64,000 nt of DNA from Allobrachymonas denitrificans DSM 15123 (GTDB lineage Bacteria > Pseudomonadota > Gammaproteobacteria > Burkholderiales > Burkholderiaceae_C). The stretch covers positions 62,001 through 126,000 of the forward strand of contig NZ_FOCW01000001.1 of NCBI RefSeq assembly GCF_900110225.1, written 5' to 3'. Both the position numbers and the translations under genes were made by a program. Positions 25,719 to 35,390 of this stretch are shown one piece after another (position 1 is the stretch's first letter; each line of letters starts with the position of its first letter). Below the pieces are notes generated by a model. It searched no databases. It was not told the origin of the DNA and saw only the letters and a list, made by a program, of their open reading frames with translations.

Positions 25719-26623
25719 GGGGTGGAAGGCGGGGCAGGATGGTGGCCCGGCGTATCAGGATCTGCGCAGGAGGCGGCGGGCACATCCGGCGTGCCTGGCG
25801 CGACAGGGTCAGCGGGAGCCACAACCCCGGTCAGTGGCCTGGGCGTGAGCCTCGGTTTGCGCGGCCGGCCCGCAAACAGGCGGTCGAACACGGCGTTGGG
25901 CAGCAGCCGCAGTAGTTTGGCGACCACGCCCATTTGCCACGGAATCACGCGGTAGCTGGCGCCTGCCGCAATGGCCCGCTGGGCACGCTCTGCAAACTGG
26001 TCGGCGCTGAGCAGGAAAGGCAGGCTGAAGTGGTCGCCTGCCGTCATCGGCGTGGCGATATAGCCTGGCAGCAGCGTCACGACCCGCACGCCGCTGCCAT
26101 GCAGTTCGCCGCGCAGGCTCTCGCAATAGGTGAGGGCGGCGGCCTTGCTGGAGCAGTAGGCCCCATGGCCGGGCAGGCCGCGGATGCCGGCCACGCTGGC
26201 AATGCCCACCAGGCTGCCGCTGCCGCGTTCGCGCATCGGGCGGATGAAGGCCTGGAAAGTGGCCGCCATGCCCAGCACATTGGTGGCCAGGATCTGCTGC
26301 ATCACGTCCAGATCGGCGCGTTCGGAACTGTCCATGCCGTGGCTGATGCCGGCGTTGGCAATCACCACGTCAGGCACGCCCTGACTGGCCATGCAGGCAT
26401 GCGCGGCGGCGATGACGCTGTCGGGCTGCGTGACGTCGGCAGCATGCAGGGTGATGCGTGCCGGATCCAGGCCTTGCCGCTGCACCCAGTCCGCCATGGC
26501 TTGCTGGCGGCGGGCCACCAGTGCCAGGCGCCAGCCGGCGTCGTGGTAGCGTCGCGCCAACGCCTGGCCCATGCCGCTGGAAGCGCCGGTGATGAAAACG
26601 AGCGGAGTCCGGGACGACGACAC
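25715..26623 (-). CDS. Short-chain dehydrogenase/reductase
   Basis: Classical SDR: cofactor loop TGASSGMGQ, the NAG motif in VVIANAGIS, and the catalytic Ser plus YCSSK (Tyr/Lys). The Rossmann core covers about residues 1-250; a Pro-rich, probably disordered tail of about 40 residues follows. The residues after the second beta strand (ARRQQ) suggest NADP(H) preference, an inference. The start is a GTG 18 nt after lptC. It sits where lptA is common in kdsD-kdsC-lptC operons, but nothing in the sequence ties it to LPS; the substrate is unknown. Confidence 0.9.
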   Translation of the reverse strand: MSSSRTPLVFITGASSGMGQALARRYHDAGWRLALVARRQQAMADWVQRQGLDPARITLHAADVTQPDSVIAAAHACMASQGVPDVVIANAGISHGMDSSERADLDVMQQILATNVLGMAATFQAFIRPMRERGSGSLVGIASVAGIRGLPGHGAYCSSKAAALTYCESLRGELHGSGVRVVTLLPGYIATPMTAGDHFSLPFLLSADQFAERAQRAIAAGASYRVIPWQMGVVAKLLRLLPNAVFDRLFAGRPRKPRLTPRPLTGVVAPADPVAPGTPDVPAASCADPDTPGHHPAPPSTP

Positions 26624-26641
26624 AGGAAAAACAGCTCTTGT

Positions 26642-27346
26642 TTACTGCCGCGCCGGCGAGGGCTGGATCTGGGCCCGTACGCGGCCATCGACGCGCAGCA
26701 CCTTGTTGTCTGCCGTGTATTCCAGTCCGCTGCCGTTGATCACGTCCTTGCCCTGGGTGATGCGCACGGGGCGGTCGGTGCTGATGTGTTCCTGCTGGTT
26801 GATCACATGCAGGTAGTCGCTTTCCAGCACGGTCGGCACGCGCGGCTGGCCGTTCTTGTCGGGTCGCGGGTCGGTGCGCACCACCCGTACGTTGTCGAAC
26901 AGTTCGATGTCCTTGCCCTTGCTGTCGGAGACGGAGCGGTCGGCGGTGGCACGCGTGACCACGCCGCTGGCATCCAGGCTGTAGCTTTGCAGCTGTTGCG
27001 TGCGGATGGTGTCATTGCCCGGCAGGTGGTCGCCAAATGCGCCCTGGATTTCGGTCTGCAGAATGCCCTGCGGGTTGAAGTTGCGCAGGCTGAATTCCTT
27101 CATGTAGTAGTCGGGCTCGTTCGGCGGCGGTGCAGGCCTGGGCTCTTCGGCCGCCGGCATGCTGCGCACCAGCCAGGTGGTGGCCAGCACCAGCAGCAGT
27201 ACCAGAATGACCGGCATGAAATCGACCAGGCGGCGCCAGATCTTGTCGGACAGACGCTCCGGCGTGCTGGTGGCTGCGGGCAGCGGACGCAGCACACTGG
27301 CCAGTTGCAGGCCGGAGTCGCTGGAAGGGGGCTGGGGCGTGCTCAT
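26642..27346 (-). CDS. lptC: LPS export protein LptC
   Basis: LptC is the membrane-anchored periplasmic bridge that takes lipopolysaccharide from the LptB2FG transporter to LptA. From the ATG at 27346 it has 234 residues: a Pro/Ser-rich cytoplasmic N terminus, one span (FMPVILVLLLVLATTWLV), then the beta-jellyroll with DYYMKEFSLRNFNPQG, SYSLDASG and a final VLRVDGRVRAQIQP. The cytoplasmic extension of about 40 residues is longer than in E. coli. The start overlaps the kdsC stop (ATGA). lptA and lptB do not follow. Confidence 0.9.
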   Translation of the reverse strand: MSTPQPPSSDSGLQLASVLRPLPAATSTPERLSDKIWRRLVDFMPVILVLLLVLATTWLVRSMPAAEEPRPAPPPNEPDYYMKEFSLRNFNPQGILQTEIQGAFGDHLPGNDTIRTQQLQSYSLDASGVVTRATADRSVSDSKGKDIELFDNVRVVRTDPRPDKNGQPRVPTVLESDYLHVINQQEHISTDRPVRITQGKDVINGSGLEYTADNKVLRVDGRVRAQIQPSPARQ

Positions 27347-27909
27347 GCCGGGTCGTCCGCGGTGGTTAGGTAGGGGGCCAGCAGCGCGGCGTAGCGGCCC
27401 TGCGCCTGCAGCAGCAGGTCGCACAGTTCGCGCACGGCGCCTGCGCCGCCGCTGGCGCGCGTCACATGGCGTGCGCGGGCGCTGACTTCGGGGTGGGCGT
27501 TGGCCGGTGCCGCGGCAAAGGCGGCGTGCGAGAGCAGCGGCAGGTCGGGCCAGTCATCGCCCATGGCGGCGGCCTGCGACCAGTCCAGCCCCAGGGTGGC
27601 CAGCAGGCGCTCGGCTGCCGGCAGCTTGTCTTCGGTGCCGTACACGGCGTGTTCCACACCCAGCGCCTGCAGGCGTGTGCGCAGCGGGGCAGAGTCGCGG
27701 CCGGTGATGATGGCGGGCGTGATGCCGCCTTTCTGCAGCAGTTTCAGGCCGTGGCCATCGAGGGTGTTGAAGCGCTTGATGGTTTCGCCGCTCTCGGTGT
27801 AGAGCAGGCCGCCATCGGTGAGCACGCCGTCCACGTCCAAGAACACCACGCGGATGCCCTGGGCTGCCAGCAGCAGTTCGGGATCGAAGGTCAGGGCGGG
27901 TTGCTGCAT
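27343..27909 (-). CDS. kdsC: 3-deoxy-D-manno-octulosonate 8-phosphate phosphatase
   Basis: HAD-family phosphatase that releases Kdo from Kdo-8-phosphate for the LPS inner core. Motif I is FLDVDGVLTDG, motif II is in AIITGRDS, the lysine is in EDK and motif IV is MGDDWPDLPLL. The 188-residue capless form is typical of a KdsC tetramer. It starts 1 nt before the kdsD stop region and overlaps lptC, so kdsD-kdsC-lptC are translated in tight succession. Confidence 0.95.
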   Translation of the reverse strand: MQQPALTFDPELLLAAQGIRVVFLDVDGVLTDGGLLYTESGETIKRFNTLDGHGLKLLQKGGITPAIITGRDSAPLRTRLQALGVEHAVYGTEDKLPAAERLLATLGLDWSQAAAMGDDWPDLPLLSHAAFAAAPANAHPEVSARARHVTRASGGAGAVRELCDLLLQAQGRYAALLAPYLTTADDPA

Positions 27910-27910
27910 G

Positions 27911-28927
27911 TCAGATCACCTTGGCCAGCATCAGGTCGTGCGTGTTGAGGGCGCCGACCAGACGGCCATCGGCATCGGTCACCGGCAGGCTGTTGATGCG
28001 GTACTGCTCCATCAGGTGGGCGGCATCAGCGGCCAGCGCATCGGGGCGGATGCTGCGCGGGTTGGCGTGCATGAGTTTGTCGGCGCTGAGCTGGCGCAGG
28101 TCGGTGCCGCTCTCGAGCAGGCGGCGCAGGTCGCCATCGGTGAAGATGCCGACCACGCGGGCATCGGCATCGACCACCAGTGTGGCGCCCAGTCCCTTGG
28201 CACTCATCTCGCGCATGACCTGGCTGAAATCGGCATCCAGCGGTACGGAAGGCGCGGCATCGCCGGCGCGCATCACATCGGCCACGGTGGTGAGCAGGCG
28301 ACGGCCGAGTGCGCCACCGGGATGGGAGCGGGCAAAGTCCTCGGCGCGGAAACCGCGTGCATCGAGCAGGGCCACGGCGAGCGCATCGCCCAGCGCCATC
28401 TGCACCGTGGTGCTGGCGGTGGGGGCGAGGTTGAGCGGGCAGGCTTCCTTTTCCACGCCGCTGTCGAGCACGATGTCGGCATGGCGTGCCAGGCTGGACT
28501 GCGGCTTGCCGGTCATGGCAACCAGTGGCACCCCCAGGCGCTTGAGCACGGGCAGGATGCGTGCCAGTTCCTCGCTTTCGCCACTGTTGCTGATGGCCAG
28601 CACCACGTCGACATCGCGCACCATGCCCAGGTCGCCGTGGCTGGCTTCGGCGGGATGCACGAACAGCGCCGGCGTGCCGGTGGAAGCCAGCGTGGCCGCA
28701 ATCTTGCGCCCCACATGGCCGCTCTTGCCCATGCCCATCACCACCACGCGGCCGCGTGCCGCCAGGATGGTGGAGAGGGCGCGGGCGAAATGGGCACCGG
28801 TATCCGGCTGCTGCAGGCGTTGTGCGCATTGTTGCAGCGCCTGGGCCTCGACGGCGAGCGCCTGCTGTGCCAGTTCCAGCGCGCGGGCACTGTCGAAGGG
28901 GGATGCGGGAGTCAGGTTGTGATCCAT
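27911..28927 (-). CDS. kdsD: D-arabinose 5-phosphate isomerase
   Basis: KdsD interconverts ribulose 5-phosphate and arabinose 5-phosphate, the first step of Kdo synthesis. The 338-residue protein has an N-terminal SIS sugar-isomerase domain (VVMGMGKSGHVGRKIAATLASTGTPALFVHPAEASHGDLG region) and two C-terminal CBS domains (about 210-338). Length and architecture match the KpsF/GutQ/KdsD family. It is the first gene of the operon; its promoter lies in the 165-nt gap to the divergent transglycosylase gene. Confidence 0.95.
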   Translation of the reverse strand: MDHNLTPASPFDSARALELAQQALAVEAQALQQCAQRLQQPDTGAHFARALSTILAARGRVVVMGMGKSGHVGRKIAATLASTGTPALFVHPAEASHGDLGMVRDVDVVLAISNSGESEELARILPVLKRLGVPLVAMTGKPQSSLARHADIVLDSGVEKEACPLNLAPTASTTVQMALGDALAVALLDARGFRAEDFARSHPGGALGRRLLTTVADVMRAGDAAPSVPLDADFSQVMREMSAKGLGATLVVDADARVVGIFTDGDLRRLLESGTDLRQLSADKLMHANPRSIRPDALAADAAHLMEQYRINSLPVTDADGRLVGALNTHDLMLAKVI

Positions 28928-29092
28928 GATCGCACGATTGTACGGGGGGAGGGCCGACGCTGCCTATGACGGAATGCAAGCGCCATGCGCGCGCACGGGC
29001 TTGCTGGTCCTGTCACAGGCAATCCCCGAAGAAGCGGGCAGATGGAGCCCGGTATGATGGACGCTGGCCCTGTTGACGTGTGGAGTGAGCCC

Positions 29093-30382
29093 ATGAAGTT
29101 GTCCCCTGCAAACCCCTTGCGTGTGCGTGCACGCGTACGCCAGCGTGTAACCGGCCTGCTGGGAGCAGGCGCCTGCCTGCTGGCAGCCTTGCCCGCAGCG
29201 GCGCAGACGCCGCCACCGCCCGTGTTGAGCACGGCCGAGTTCCAGGCCTGCCTGGCTCGTCTGCAGGGCAGCTCCGATTTCCGCGGGATCGACCCCGCCG
29301 TCTATGCCCAACATACGCGCGGGCTGAAGCCCGATGCCACGGTGCTGCCGCTGCTGAACCGCCAGCCCGAGTTCACCATGCCGGTGTGGGACTACATGGC
29401 GGTGCTGGTGGATGCCGAGCGTGTGGCCGATGGCCGTGCGGCCTACCGTCAGTGGCTGCCCACGCTGCGCCAGATCGAGCAGCGCTATGGCGTGGAGCCG
29501 GCGATGGTGATGGGCGTGTGGGGCGTGGAGAGCAATTTCGGCCAGATCATGGGCGGCCGCCCGCTGGTGCAGTCGCTGTCCACGCTGTCGTGCTTCGGTC
29601 GCCGCCAGGCCTATTTCCGCACCGAGTTTGCCAACGTACTGCGCATCCTGCAGGGTGGGCATGTGCCGGCCGAGAAGCTGACCGGCTCCTGGGCTGGCGC
29701 CTTCGGCCAGACCCAGTTCATGCCCAGCACCTTTCTGCGTACAGCGGTCGACTTTGACGGCGATGGCCGCCGCGACATCGTGAGCAGCGTGCCCGATGCG
29801 CTGGCATCCACCGCCAACTTCCTGCGCAAGGCGGGCTATCGCACGGGCGAGCCCTGGGGCTATGAAGTGAAGCTGCCGGGCGGTTTCGATACCAGCCAGG
29901 CCGGTCGCCGCAACAAGCGGGCGCTGGAGCACTGGCAGGCCCAGGGTGTGCGTCTGGTGGATGGGTCGCCCCTGCCGGCCACGCTGTCGCAGGCGGGGCT
30001 GCTGCTGCCCGCGGGTGCCAATGGCCCTGCCTTCCTGGTAGGCAAGAATTTCGACACGCTGTACAGCTACAACGCCAGCGAGAACTATGCGCTGGCCATT
30101 GCCCAGCTCTCGACGCTGGTTGCCGGCGAGAAGACGCAGACCGGTTTTGTCACACCCTGGCCGACGGACGATCCCGGTCTGAGCCGCGCCGAAAACCGCG
30201 AACTGCAGACCCTGCTGTTGGCTCGCGGCCACGATATCGGCGCGCCGGATGGATTGATTGGCGAGAAGACGCGCGCCGCGATCCGCACCGAGCAGGGGCG
30301 TCTGGGGATGCGGGCCAATGGTCGTGCCGGACAGCAACTGCTGTCGGCATTGCGCCGGGATGGCACGGCCATGCAGCGCTGA
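29093..30382 (+). CDS. Lytic murein transglycosylase, MltB family, with peptidoglycan-binding domain
   Basis: Periplasmic muramidase-like enzyme that cleaves glycan strands to 1,6-anhydro-muropeptides. The ATG at 29093 (ribosome site GGAGTGA) gives 429 residues with a signal peptide ending ALPAAAQT. No lipobox is present, so it is probably soluble, like Slt/MltB paralogues. The catalytic Glu is in GVWGVESNFG, followed by GSWAGAFGQTQFMPSTF and DFDGDGRRDI. A C-terminal PG_binding_1 domain (about 360-425) starts LSRAENRELQTLLLARGHDIG. Confidence 0.93.
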   Translation: MKLSPANPLRVRARVRQRVTGLLGAGACLLAALPAAAQTPPPPVLSTAEFQACLARLQGSSDFRGIDPAVYAQHTRGLKPDATVLPLLNRQPEFTMPVWDYMAVLVDAERVADGRAAYRQWLPTLRQIEQRYGVEPAMVMGVWGVESNFGQIMGGRPLVQSLSTLSCFGRRQAYFRTEFANVLRILQGGHVPAEKLTGSWAGAFGQTQFMPSTFLRTAVDFDGDGRRDIVSSVPDALASTANFLRKAGYRTGEPWGYEVKLPGGFDTSQAGRRNKRALEHWQAQGVRLVDGSPLPATLSQAGLLLPAGANGPAFLVGKNFDTLYSYNASENYALAIAQLSTLVAGEKTQTGFVTPWPTDDPGLSRAENRELQTLLLARGHDIGAPDGLIGEKTRAAIRTEQGRLGMRANGRAGQQLLSALRRDGTAMQR

Positions 30383-30408
30383 CGCGGGCGGCCGGATGCA
30401 GCATTGTC

Positions 30409-30438
30409 TTTACAGCAAGCACTCCGGCACCAGATAAT
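30409..30438 (+). promoter_or_regulatory. Sigma-70 promoter of the malic enzyme gene
   Basis: -35 TTTACA (30409-30414), 18-nt spacer, -10 GATAAT (30433-30438); each hexamer has five of six consensus bases. It lies about 100 nt upstream of the malic enzyme ATG, leaving a leader of about 90 nt with no structure I can identify. Confidence 0.7.
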
Positions 30439-30536
30439 TATGTATTATTTCACGCAGCAGAATAGATGCCTCGCAGGGAGGCAGGCAGCCGCGTTGTCGG
30501 GCGCGGCAGGCAAGCAAACCGACGACAGGAACCACC

Positions 30537-32849
30537 ATGAGCACTGAAAGTACGATTTCCACCTCCCAGGCCGCCTTGCGCGAAGCCGCCCGCGAGTACC
30601 ACCGCCAACCGGTGCGCGGCAAGATCTCCGTGACCCCCACCAAACCGCTGGTGAATCAGCGTGACCTGTCCCTGGCCTACTCTCCCGGCGTGGCCTATCC
30701 CTGCCTGGACATCCAGGCCGATCCTTCCCTGGCGGCCGAATACACCGCGCGCGGCAACTTGGTCGGCGTGATCACCAACGGCACCGCCGTGCTCGGTCTG
30801 GGCGATATCGGCCCGCTGGCCGGCAAGCCGGTGATGGAGGGCAAGGGCTGCCTGTTCAAGAAATTTGCCGGCATCGACGTGTTCGACATCGAACTGGACG
30901 AGCGCGATCCGGACAAGCTGGTGGACATGATCGCCGCGCTCGAGCCCACGCTGGGCGGCGTCAACCTGGAGGACATCAAGGCGCCCGAGTGCTTCTACAT
31001 CGAGCAGAAGCTGCGCGAACGCATGAAGATTCCGGTCTTCCATGATGACCAGCACGGCACCGCCATCATCTCCTCCTCCGCGCTGATCAACGGTCTGGAA
31101 CTGGTGGGCAAGGATATCGGCAGCATCAAGCTGGCGGCTTCCGGTGCCGGTGCGGCAGCCATTGCCTGTCTGGACCTGATGGTGGCGCTCGGCGTGAAAC
31201 GCGAGAACGTCTATGTCTGCGACTCCAAGGGCCTGATCTATGACGGCCGCCCGGGTGGTCTGGATGCCTCCAAGCAGCGCTATGCACAGAAGGACAACGG
31301 CGACCGCACGCTGGCCGACGTGGTGCGCGATGCCGACGTGTTCCTGGGCTGCTCCACGTCCAACGTGCTGACGCAGGACATGGTCAAGAGCATGGGCAAG
31401 CAGCCCATCATCCTGGCGCTGGCCAACCCCGATCCCGAGATCAAGCCCGAACTGGCCAAGGCCGCCCGTCCGGACTGCATCATCGCCACCGGCCGTTCGG
31501 ACTACCCGAACCAGGTCAACAACGTGCTGTGCTTCCCCTATATCTTCCGCGGTGCGCTCGATTGCGGCGCCACTACCATCACAGAAGAGATGAAGGTGGC
31601 CTGCGTGCACGAGATTGCCGCGCTGGCCAAGATGGAAATCAGCGACGAGGTGGCTGCAGCCTACGTCGGCCAGGAGCTGAAGTTCGGCCCCGAGTACATC
31701 ATTCCCAAGCCCTTCGATTCCCGTCTGATCCTGCGCATTGCGCCGGCGGTGGCCCGTGCTGCCGAGGCATCCGGCGTGGCCACGCGTCCGATCGAGGACA
31801 TGACAGCCTATGTGGACAGCCTGGGTACCTTCGTGTCGCACACCGGCCTGTTTATGCGCCCGGTGTTTGCGCTGGCGCGCGAAGTGCCGGCCGGCAGCAA
31901 GCGCGTGGTCTACACCGAAGGCGAGGACGAGCGCGTGCTGCGCGCCGCCCAGCAGGCCTATGACGACGGCATTGCCGAGCCGATTCTGGTGGGCCGCCCC
32001 GACATCATCGAGGCGCGCATCCAGAAGCTGGGCCTGCACGTGCATGTGGGTTCCGGTTTCGAGGTGATCGATCCCGAGAACGATCCGCGCTTCCGCGCCT
32101 ACTGGGAAACCTACCACCAGTGCATGGCGCGTGACGGTATCTCGCCCGATGCGGCGAAGATCGCCGTGCGCCGCAGCAACACCATCATCGGCGCGCTGGC
32201 GGTCAAGCTGGGCGATGCCGATGCCATGATCTGCGGTCTGGTCGGCAACTACGACAAGCATCTGGAAGCGGTCCACAACGTGATCGGCACGCAGCCCGGC
32301 CAGAAGTTTGCCGCCCTGAACGCGCTGATGCTCGAAAAGCAGACGTTGTTCATTGCCGACACCTACGTGAACGAGGATCCGACGGCAGAAGAGCTGGCGC
32401 ACATTGCGCTGCTGGCCGCGCAGGAGGTGAAGCGCTTCGGCATTACCCCGCATGTGGCTTTCCTGTCGCATTCCAACTTCGGCACCAGCAAGCGTCCCAG
32501 CGCCGTCAAGATGCGCCATGCCTACGAGCTGTTCCGCGAGCTGGCTCCCGAGATCCAGGCAGAGGGCGAGATGCAGGGCGATTGCGCCATGAATCCCGAG
32601 CTGCGCCGCCACATGCTGCCTGGCAACGCCATGGAAGGCGCGGCCAACCTGCTGATCTGCCCGAACCTGGATGCGGCCAACATCCTGTTCAACGTGCTCA
32701 AGATCACCGGCGGCAATGGTCTGACCATCGGTCCGATGCTGCTCGGTGCTGCCGCCAGTGCGCATATCCTGACGCCGTCCTCCACCATGCGCCGCGTGCT
32801 GAACCAGACCGCCCTGGCGGTGGTGAACGCGCAAGCACGCCGCAAGTGA
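30537..32849 (+). CDS. maeB: NADP-dependent malic enzyme with C-terminal phosphotransacetylase-like domain
   Basis: MaeB oxidatively decarboxylates malate to pyruvate, producing NADPH. The 770-residue protein has the full architecture: malic N-terminal domain ([12 protein letters not shown], then [15 protein letters not shown] with Ile replacing the first Val), NAD-binding domain (about 170-420, FHDDQHGTA and [11 protein letters not shown]) and a C-terminal PTA-like domain (about 430-770), which in characterised homologues is regulatory and senses acetyl-CoA. A good promoter lies upstream. Its TGA overlaps the ATG of the methyltransferase gene that follows. Confidence 0.96.
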   Translation: MSTESTISTSQAALREAAREYHRQPVRGKISVTPTKPLVNQRDLSLAYSPGVAYPCLDIQADPSLAAEYTARGNLVGVITNGTAVLGLGDIGPLAGKPVMEGKGCLFKKFAGIDVFDIELDERDPDKLVDMIAALEPTLGGVNLEDIKAPECFYIEQKLRERMKIPVFHDDQHGTAIISSSALINGLELVGKDIGSIKLAASGAGAAAIACLDLMVALGVKRENVYVCDSKGLIYDGRPGGLDASKQRYAQKDNGDRTLADVVRDADVFLGCSTSNVLTQDMVKSMGKQPIILALANPDPEIKPELAKAARPDCIIATGRSDYPNQVNNVLCFPYIFRGALDCGATTITEEMKVACVHEIAALAKMEISDEVAAAYVGQELKFGPEYIIPKPFDSRLILRIAPAVARAAEASGVATRPIEDMTAYVDSLGTFVSHTGLFMRPVFALAREVPAGSKRVVYTEGEDERVLRAAQQAYDDGIAEPILVGRPDIIEARIQKLGLHVHVGSGFEVIDPENDPRFRAYWETYHQCMARDGISPDAAKIAVRRSNTIIGALAVKLGDADAMICGLVGNYDKHLEAVHNVIGTQPGQKFAALNALMLEKQTLFIADTYVNEDPTAEELAHIALLAAQEVKRFGITPHVAFLSHSNFGTSKRPSAVKMRHAYELFRELAPEIQAEGEMQGDCAMNPELRRHMLPGNAMEGAANLLICPNLDAANILFNVLKITGGNGLTIGPMLLGAAASAHILTPSSTMRRVLNQTALAVVNAQARRK

Positions 32850-33586
32850 TGCAGCAGGCGCCGCACCGCCTGCCGCACGCGCTCTGGCATGCTGCCAGCG
32901 AGCGCTACCGGCGTGCGGGGCGCTTTGCCTGGCATTTCGCGCGCGGCAAGCTGCGGCATGACCCGGCCTTTGCCAGCGTGCTGGCGAAGGGCTGGATCCG
33001 GCCGCAGTCGCGCGTGCTGGATCTGGGTTGCGGGCAGGGGCTGCTGGCCAGCCTGCTGCTGGCGGTGGACAGCCTGGCGCACGAACAGCACTGGCCGCAA
33101 GACTGGGCACCGCCTCCGCGTGGCTGCCGCGTGCACGGCCTGGAGTTGATGCCGCGCGATGTGGCGCGGGCCCGCACTGCCCTGGCCGACCATGCAGCCA
33201 GGGCACGGGTGGAGCAGGGCAACATCGCCCACGCTCCCTTCTCCCCGGCGGATACCGTGGTACTGCTCGACGTGCTGCACTACCTGCCGCATGAAGCACA
33301 GACGCAGGTGCTGCAGCGGGTGCACGATTGCCTAGCGCCCGGCGGGCATCTGGTGCTGCGCATCGGCGACCACGCCGCCGGCCTGCGCTTCCGTTTCAGC
33401 CAGCTTGTGGACAGGGTCATTTTCCGCGCGCGCGGGCATGCGAGCAGTTCGCTATACTGCCGCACCGCCGATGATTGGGCGCAGTTGCTGCGCGACCACG
33501 GTTTTGAAATACAGCCGGGGCGCATGGTGAGCGGATCGCTGTTCGCCAACACGCTGATGCTGGCACGCAAGCCCGACGCTGCCTGA
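32849..33586 (+). CDS. Class I SAM-dependent methyltransferase
   Basis: 245-residue methyltransferase with SAM-binding motif I VLDLGCGQGLLASLLL, acidic motif in VHGLELMPRDV, and post-motifs VVLLDVLHYLPHE and LAPGGHLVLRIGD. The start ATG overlaps the malic enzyme stop (TGATG), indicating translational coupling; the frame's upstream extension is only a shadow of that gene. The substrate is unknown, and no neighbour suggests one. The protein is rich in His and Arg at its N terminus and has no membrane span. Confidence 0.85.
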   Translation: MQQAPHRLPHALWHAASERYRRAGRFAWHFARGKLRHDPAFASVLAKGWIRPQSRVLDLGCGQGLLASLLLAVDSLAHEQHWPQDWAPPPRGCRVHGLELMPRDVARARTALADHAARARVEQGNIAHAPFSPADTVVLLDVLHYLPHEAQTQVLQRVHDCLAPGGHLVLRIGDHAAGLRFRFSQLVDRVIFRARGHASSSLYCRTADDWAQLLRDHGFEIQPGRMVSGSLFANTLMLARKPDAA

Positions 33587-33647
33587 TCGCCGGCAATCCG
33601 GGGCATGGGCATGCACGCCGGACAACTGCCAACAAGAGGATTGCTGT

Positions 33648-34307
33648 ATGGACATGGAACTGTGGTTCGCCTTCATGGTGGCGTGCTGGCTGATCGCGCT
33701 TTCGCCGGGCTCGGGCGCCATTCTGGCCATCAGCCATGGCAGCGTTTATGGCGTGCGGCGCACCAGCGCCACCATTGCCGGCCTGCAGACGGGCCTGCTG
33801 GTGATCCTGCTGGTGGCGGGCCTGGGCGTGGGCTCGGTGCTGATCGCTTCCGCCACGGCCTTCACCGTGCTCAAGGTGCTGGGTGCGCTCTACCTGATGT
33901 ACCTCGGCATCAAGCAATGGCGCAACACGCACGGCATGCTGGAGGGGGATGTGGTGCAGCAGGCCGTGGCCGAAGGGCAGGGCGACTGGAAGAAGCGCTT
34001 CATGACCGGCATGCTCACCAATGTGACCAACCCCAAGGGCATCGTGTTCATGGTGGCGGTGCTGCCGCAGTTCATCAATGCCAGTCGGCCGATTGCGCTG
34101 CAGCTGGCCATCATGGCGCTGACCATGACGCTGATCGACATCGTGGTGATGCACGGCTATGCCCTGAGCGGGCGCATGCTGCGCCGAGTGCTGACCACGG
34201 CGCGTGCCGTGCGCTGGCAGAACCGGGTATTTGGCGGCGTGTTCGTGGCCTTGGGAGTGGCGCTGCTGTTCACGCAGCGCGTGGCGCGGCCGGCTGTGCC
34301 TGCCTGA
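33648..34307 (+). CDS. LysE/RhtB family amino-acid exporter
   Basis: 219-residue inner-membrane exporter with about six spans. The family opening WLIALSPGSGAILAISHGSVYG and the loop RFMTGMLTNVTNPKGIVFMVAVLPQF are conserved. Members export lysine, threonine, homoserine or homoserine lactone; closest in pattern are RhtB-like proteins, but the substrate is not certain. It has a good ribosome site (AGAGGA) 61 nt after the methyltransferase, and ends 3 nt before the convergent ubiA. Confidence 0.92.
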   Translation: MDMELWFAFMVACWLIALSPGSGAILAISHGSVYGVRRTSATIAGLQTGLLVILLVAGLGVGSVLIASATAFTVLKVLGALYLMYLGIKQWRNTHGMLEGDVVQQAVAEGQGDWKKRFMTGMLTNVTNPKGIVFMVAVLPQFINASRPIALQLAIMALTMTLIDIVVMHGYALSGRMLRRVLTTARAVRWQNRVFGGVFVALGVALLFTQRVARPAVPA

Positions 34308-34310
34308 GGA

Positions 34311-35192
34311 TCAGGCCAGCGCCAGCGCGCCCAGAAACACCACGAATCCAACCCAGTGGTTCTGCCGGAAGGCGACGAAGCAGGGGCCGCGTTCGCGCGT
34401 GCGGATCAGCAGGTAGTGCCATCCGACCTGCGCCAGGGCCACCAGCAGCGTGATCAGCCAGGCGGCGTGGCGCCAGCCGGGGTGGTCGAGCGTGGCACCC
34501 AGGTTGGCGTGCTGCCAGAAGATGGTCCACCAGATCGCCTTGTGCACCAGGTAAAAGCCCATGATGGCGGCCACATCGAAGCGGCCGAAGGTGATAGCCG
34601 AGGTCTTGATGCCGATTTTCAGGTCGTCGTCGCGGTCGACCATGGCGTACTCGGTATCGTAGGCCAGTACCCAGCACAGATTGGCCAGCAACATCCACCA
34701 CACGACGGGCGGAATCTGGTTCTGCACGGCGGCGTAGGCCATGGGCAGGCCCATGCTGAAGGCCATGCCGAGCACGGCCTGCGGGATGGAGAAGAAGCGT
34801 TTGGTGTAGGGGTAGAGGATGGTGACAGCCAGGGCGGGAACGGACCACAGCACGGTCAGCCAGTTGGTGGTCAGCACCAGCAGGAAGGACACCAGTGCCA
34901 GCACGCCGCCCACGCCCAGCGCCTCGCGCACGCTGATGCGGCCGCTGGTGATGGGACGGTTGGCGGTGCGCTTGACGTGGCGGTCGAATTCGCGGTCGGC
35001 CACGTCATTGATGCAGCAGCCGGCGCTGCGCATGAGGATGGTGCCCAGGGTAAAGACGATGATCAGGTGCCAGCCCGGAAAGCCGCGCGCGGCCAGCCAG
35101 AGGGCGGCGAGGGTGGGCCAGAGCAGCAGCAGCCAGCCGGCAGGGCGATCCCAGCGGATCAGGTCGAGATAAAGACGGAGACGTTCTTGCAT
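34311..35192 (-). CDS. ubiA: 4-hydroxybenzoate polyprenyltransferase
   Basis: Integral membrane prenyltransferase that attaches the isoprenoid tail to 4-hydroxybenzoate in ubiquinone synthesis. The two Asp-rich substrate motifs are present: [19 protein letters not shown] (first) and [18 protein letters not shown] (second). Nine hydrophobic segments fit the UbiA fold, and 293 residues is normal. Its substrate is made by the UbiC encoded elsewhere in this window. The 198-nt upstream region to oxyR contains the GCGGCCCA octamer array. Confidence 0.96.
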   Translation of the reverse strand: MQERLRLYLDLIRWDRPAGWLLLLWPTLAALWLAARGFPGWHLIIVFTLGTILMRSAGCCINDVADREFDRHVKRTANRPITSGRISVREALGVGGVLALVSFLLVLTTNWLTVLWSVPALAVTILYPYTKRFFSIPQAVLGMAFSMGLPMAYAAVQNQIPPVVWWMLLANLCWVLAYDTEYAMVDRDDDLKIGIKTSAITFGRFDVAAIMGFYLVHKAIWWTIFWQHANLGATLDHPGWRHAAWLITLLVALAQVGWHYLLIRTRERGPCFVAFRQNHWVGFVVFLGALALA

Positions 35193-35304
35193 GACTCCGC
35201 GATTGTAAAAGCCGGCTGTGACAGGCGATCGCGGTGGCGGAAGCAGCAGAGAAGAACGCTCGGAAGAAGCTGTGCCGCGTGCAGCCTGATCAAGGACATG
35301 CTTG

Positions 35305-35376
35305 GCGGCCCAGCGGCCCAGCGGCCCAGCGGCCCAGCGGCCCAGCGGCCCAGCGGCCCAGCGGCCCAGCGACCCA
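35305..35376. repeat. Tandem octamer repeat (GCGGCCCA) x8 plus one variant unit
   Basis: Eight perfect head-to-tail copies of GCGGCCCA (35305-35368) are followed by one imperfect unit, GCGACCCA (35369-35376). The array lies between the 3' end of oxyR and the 5' end of ubiA, both on the minus strand, starting about 113 nt upstream of the ubiA start codon. Unit length is not a multiple of three, and perfect copies mean recent slippage or expansion. It contains repeated GGCC palindromes. Confidence 0.92.
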
Positions 35377-35390
35377 CGTCCCGCGAAGTC

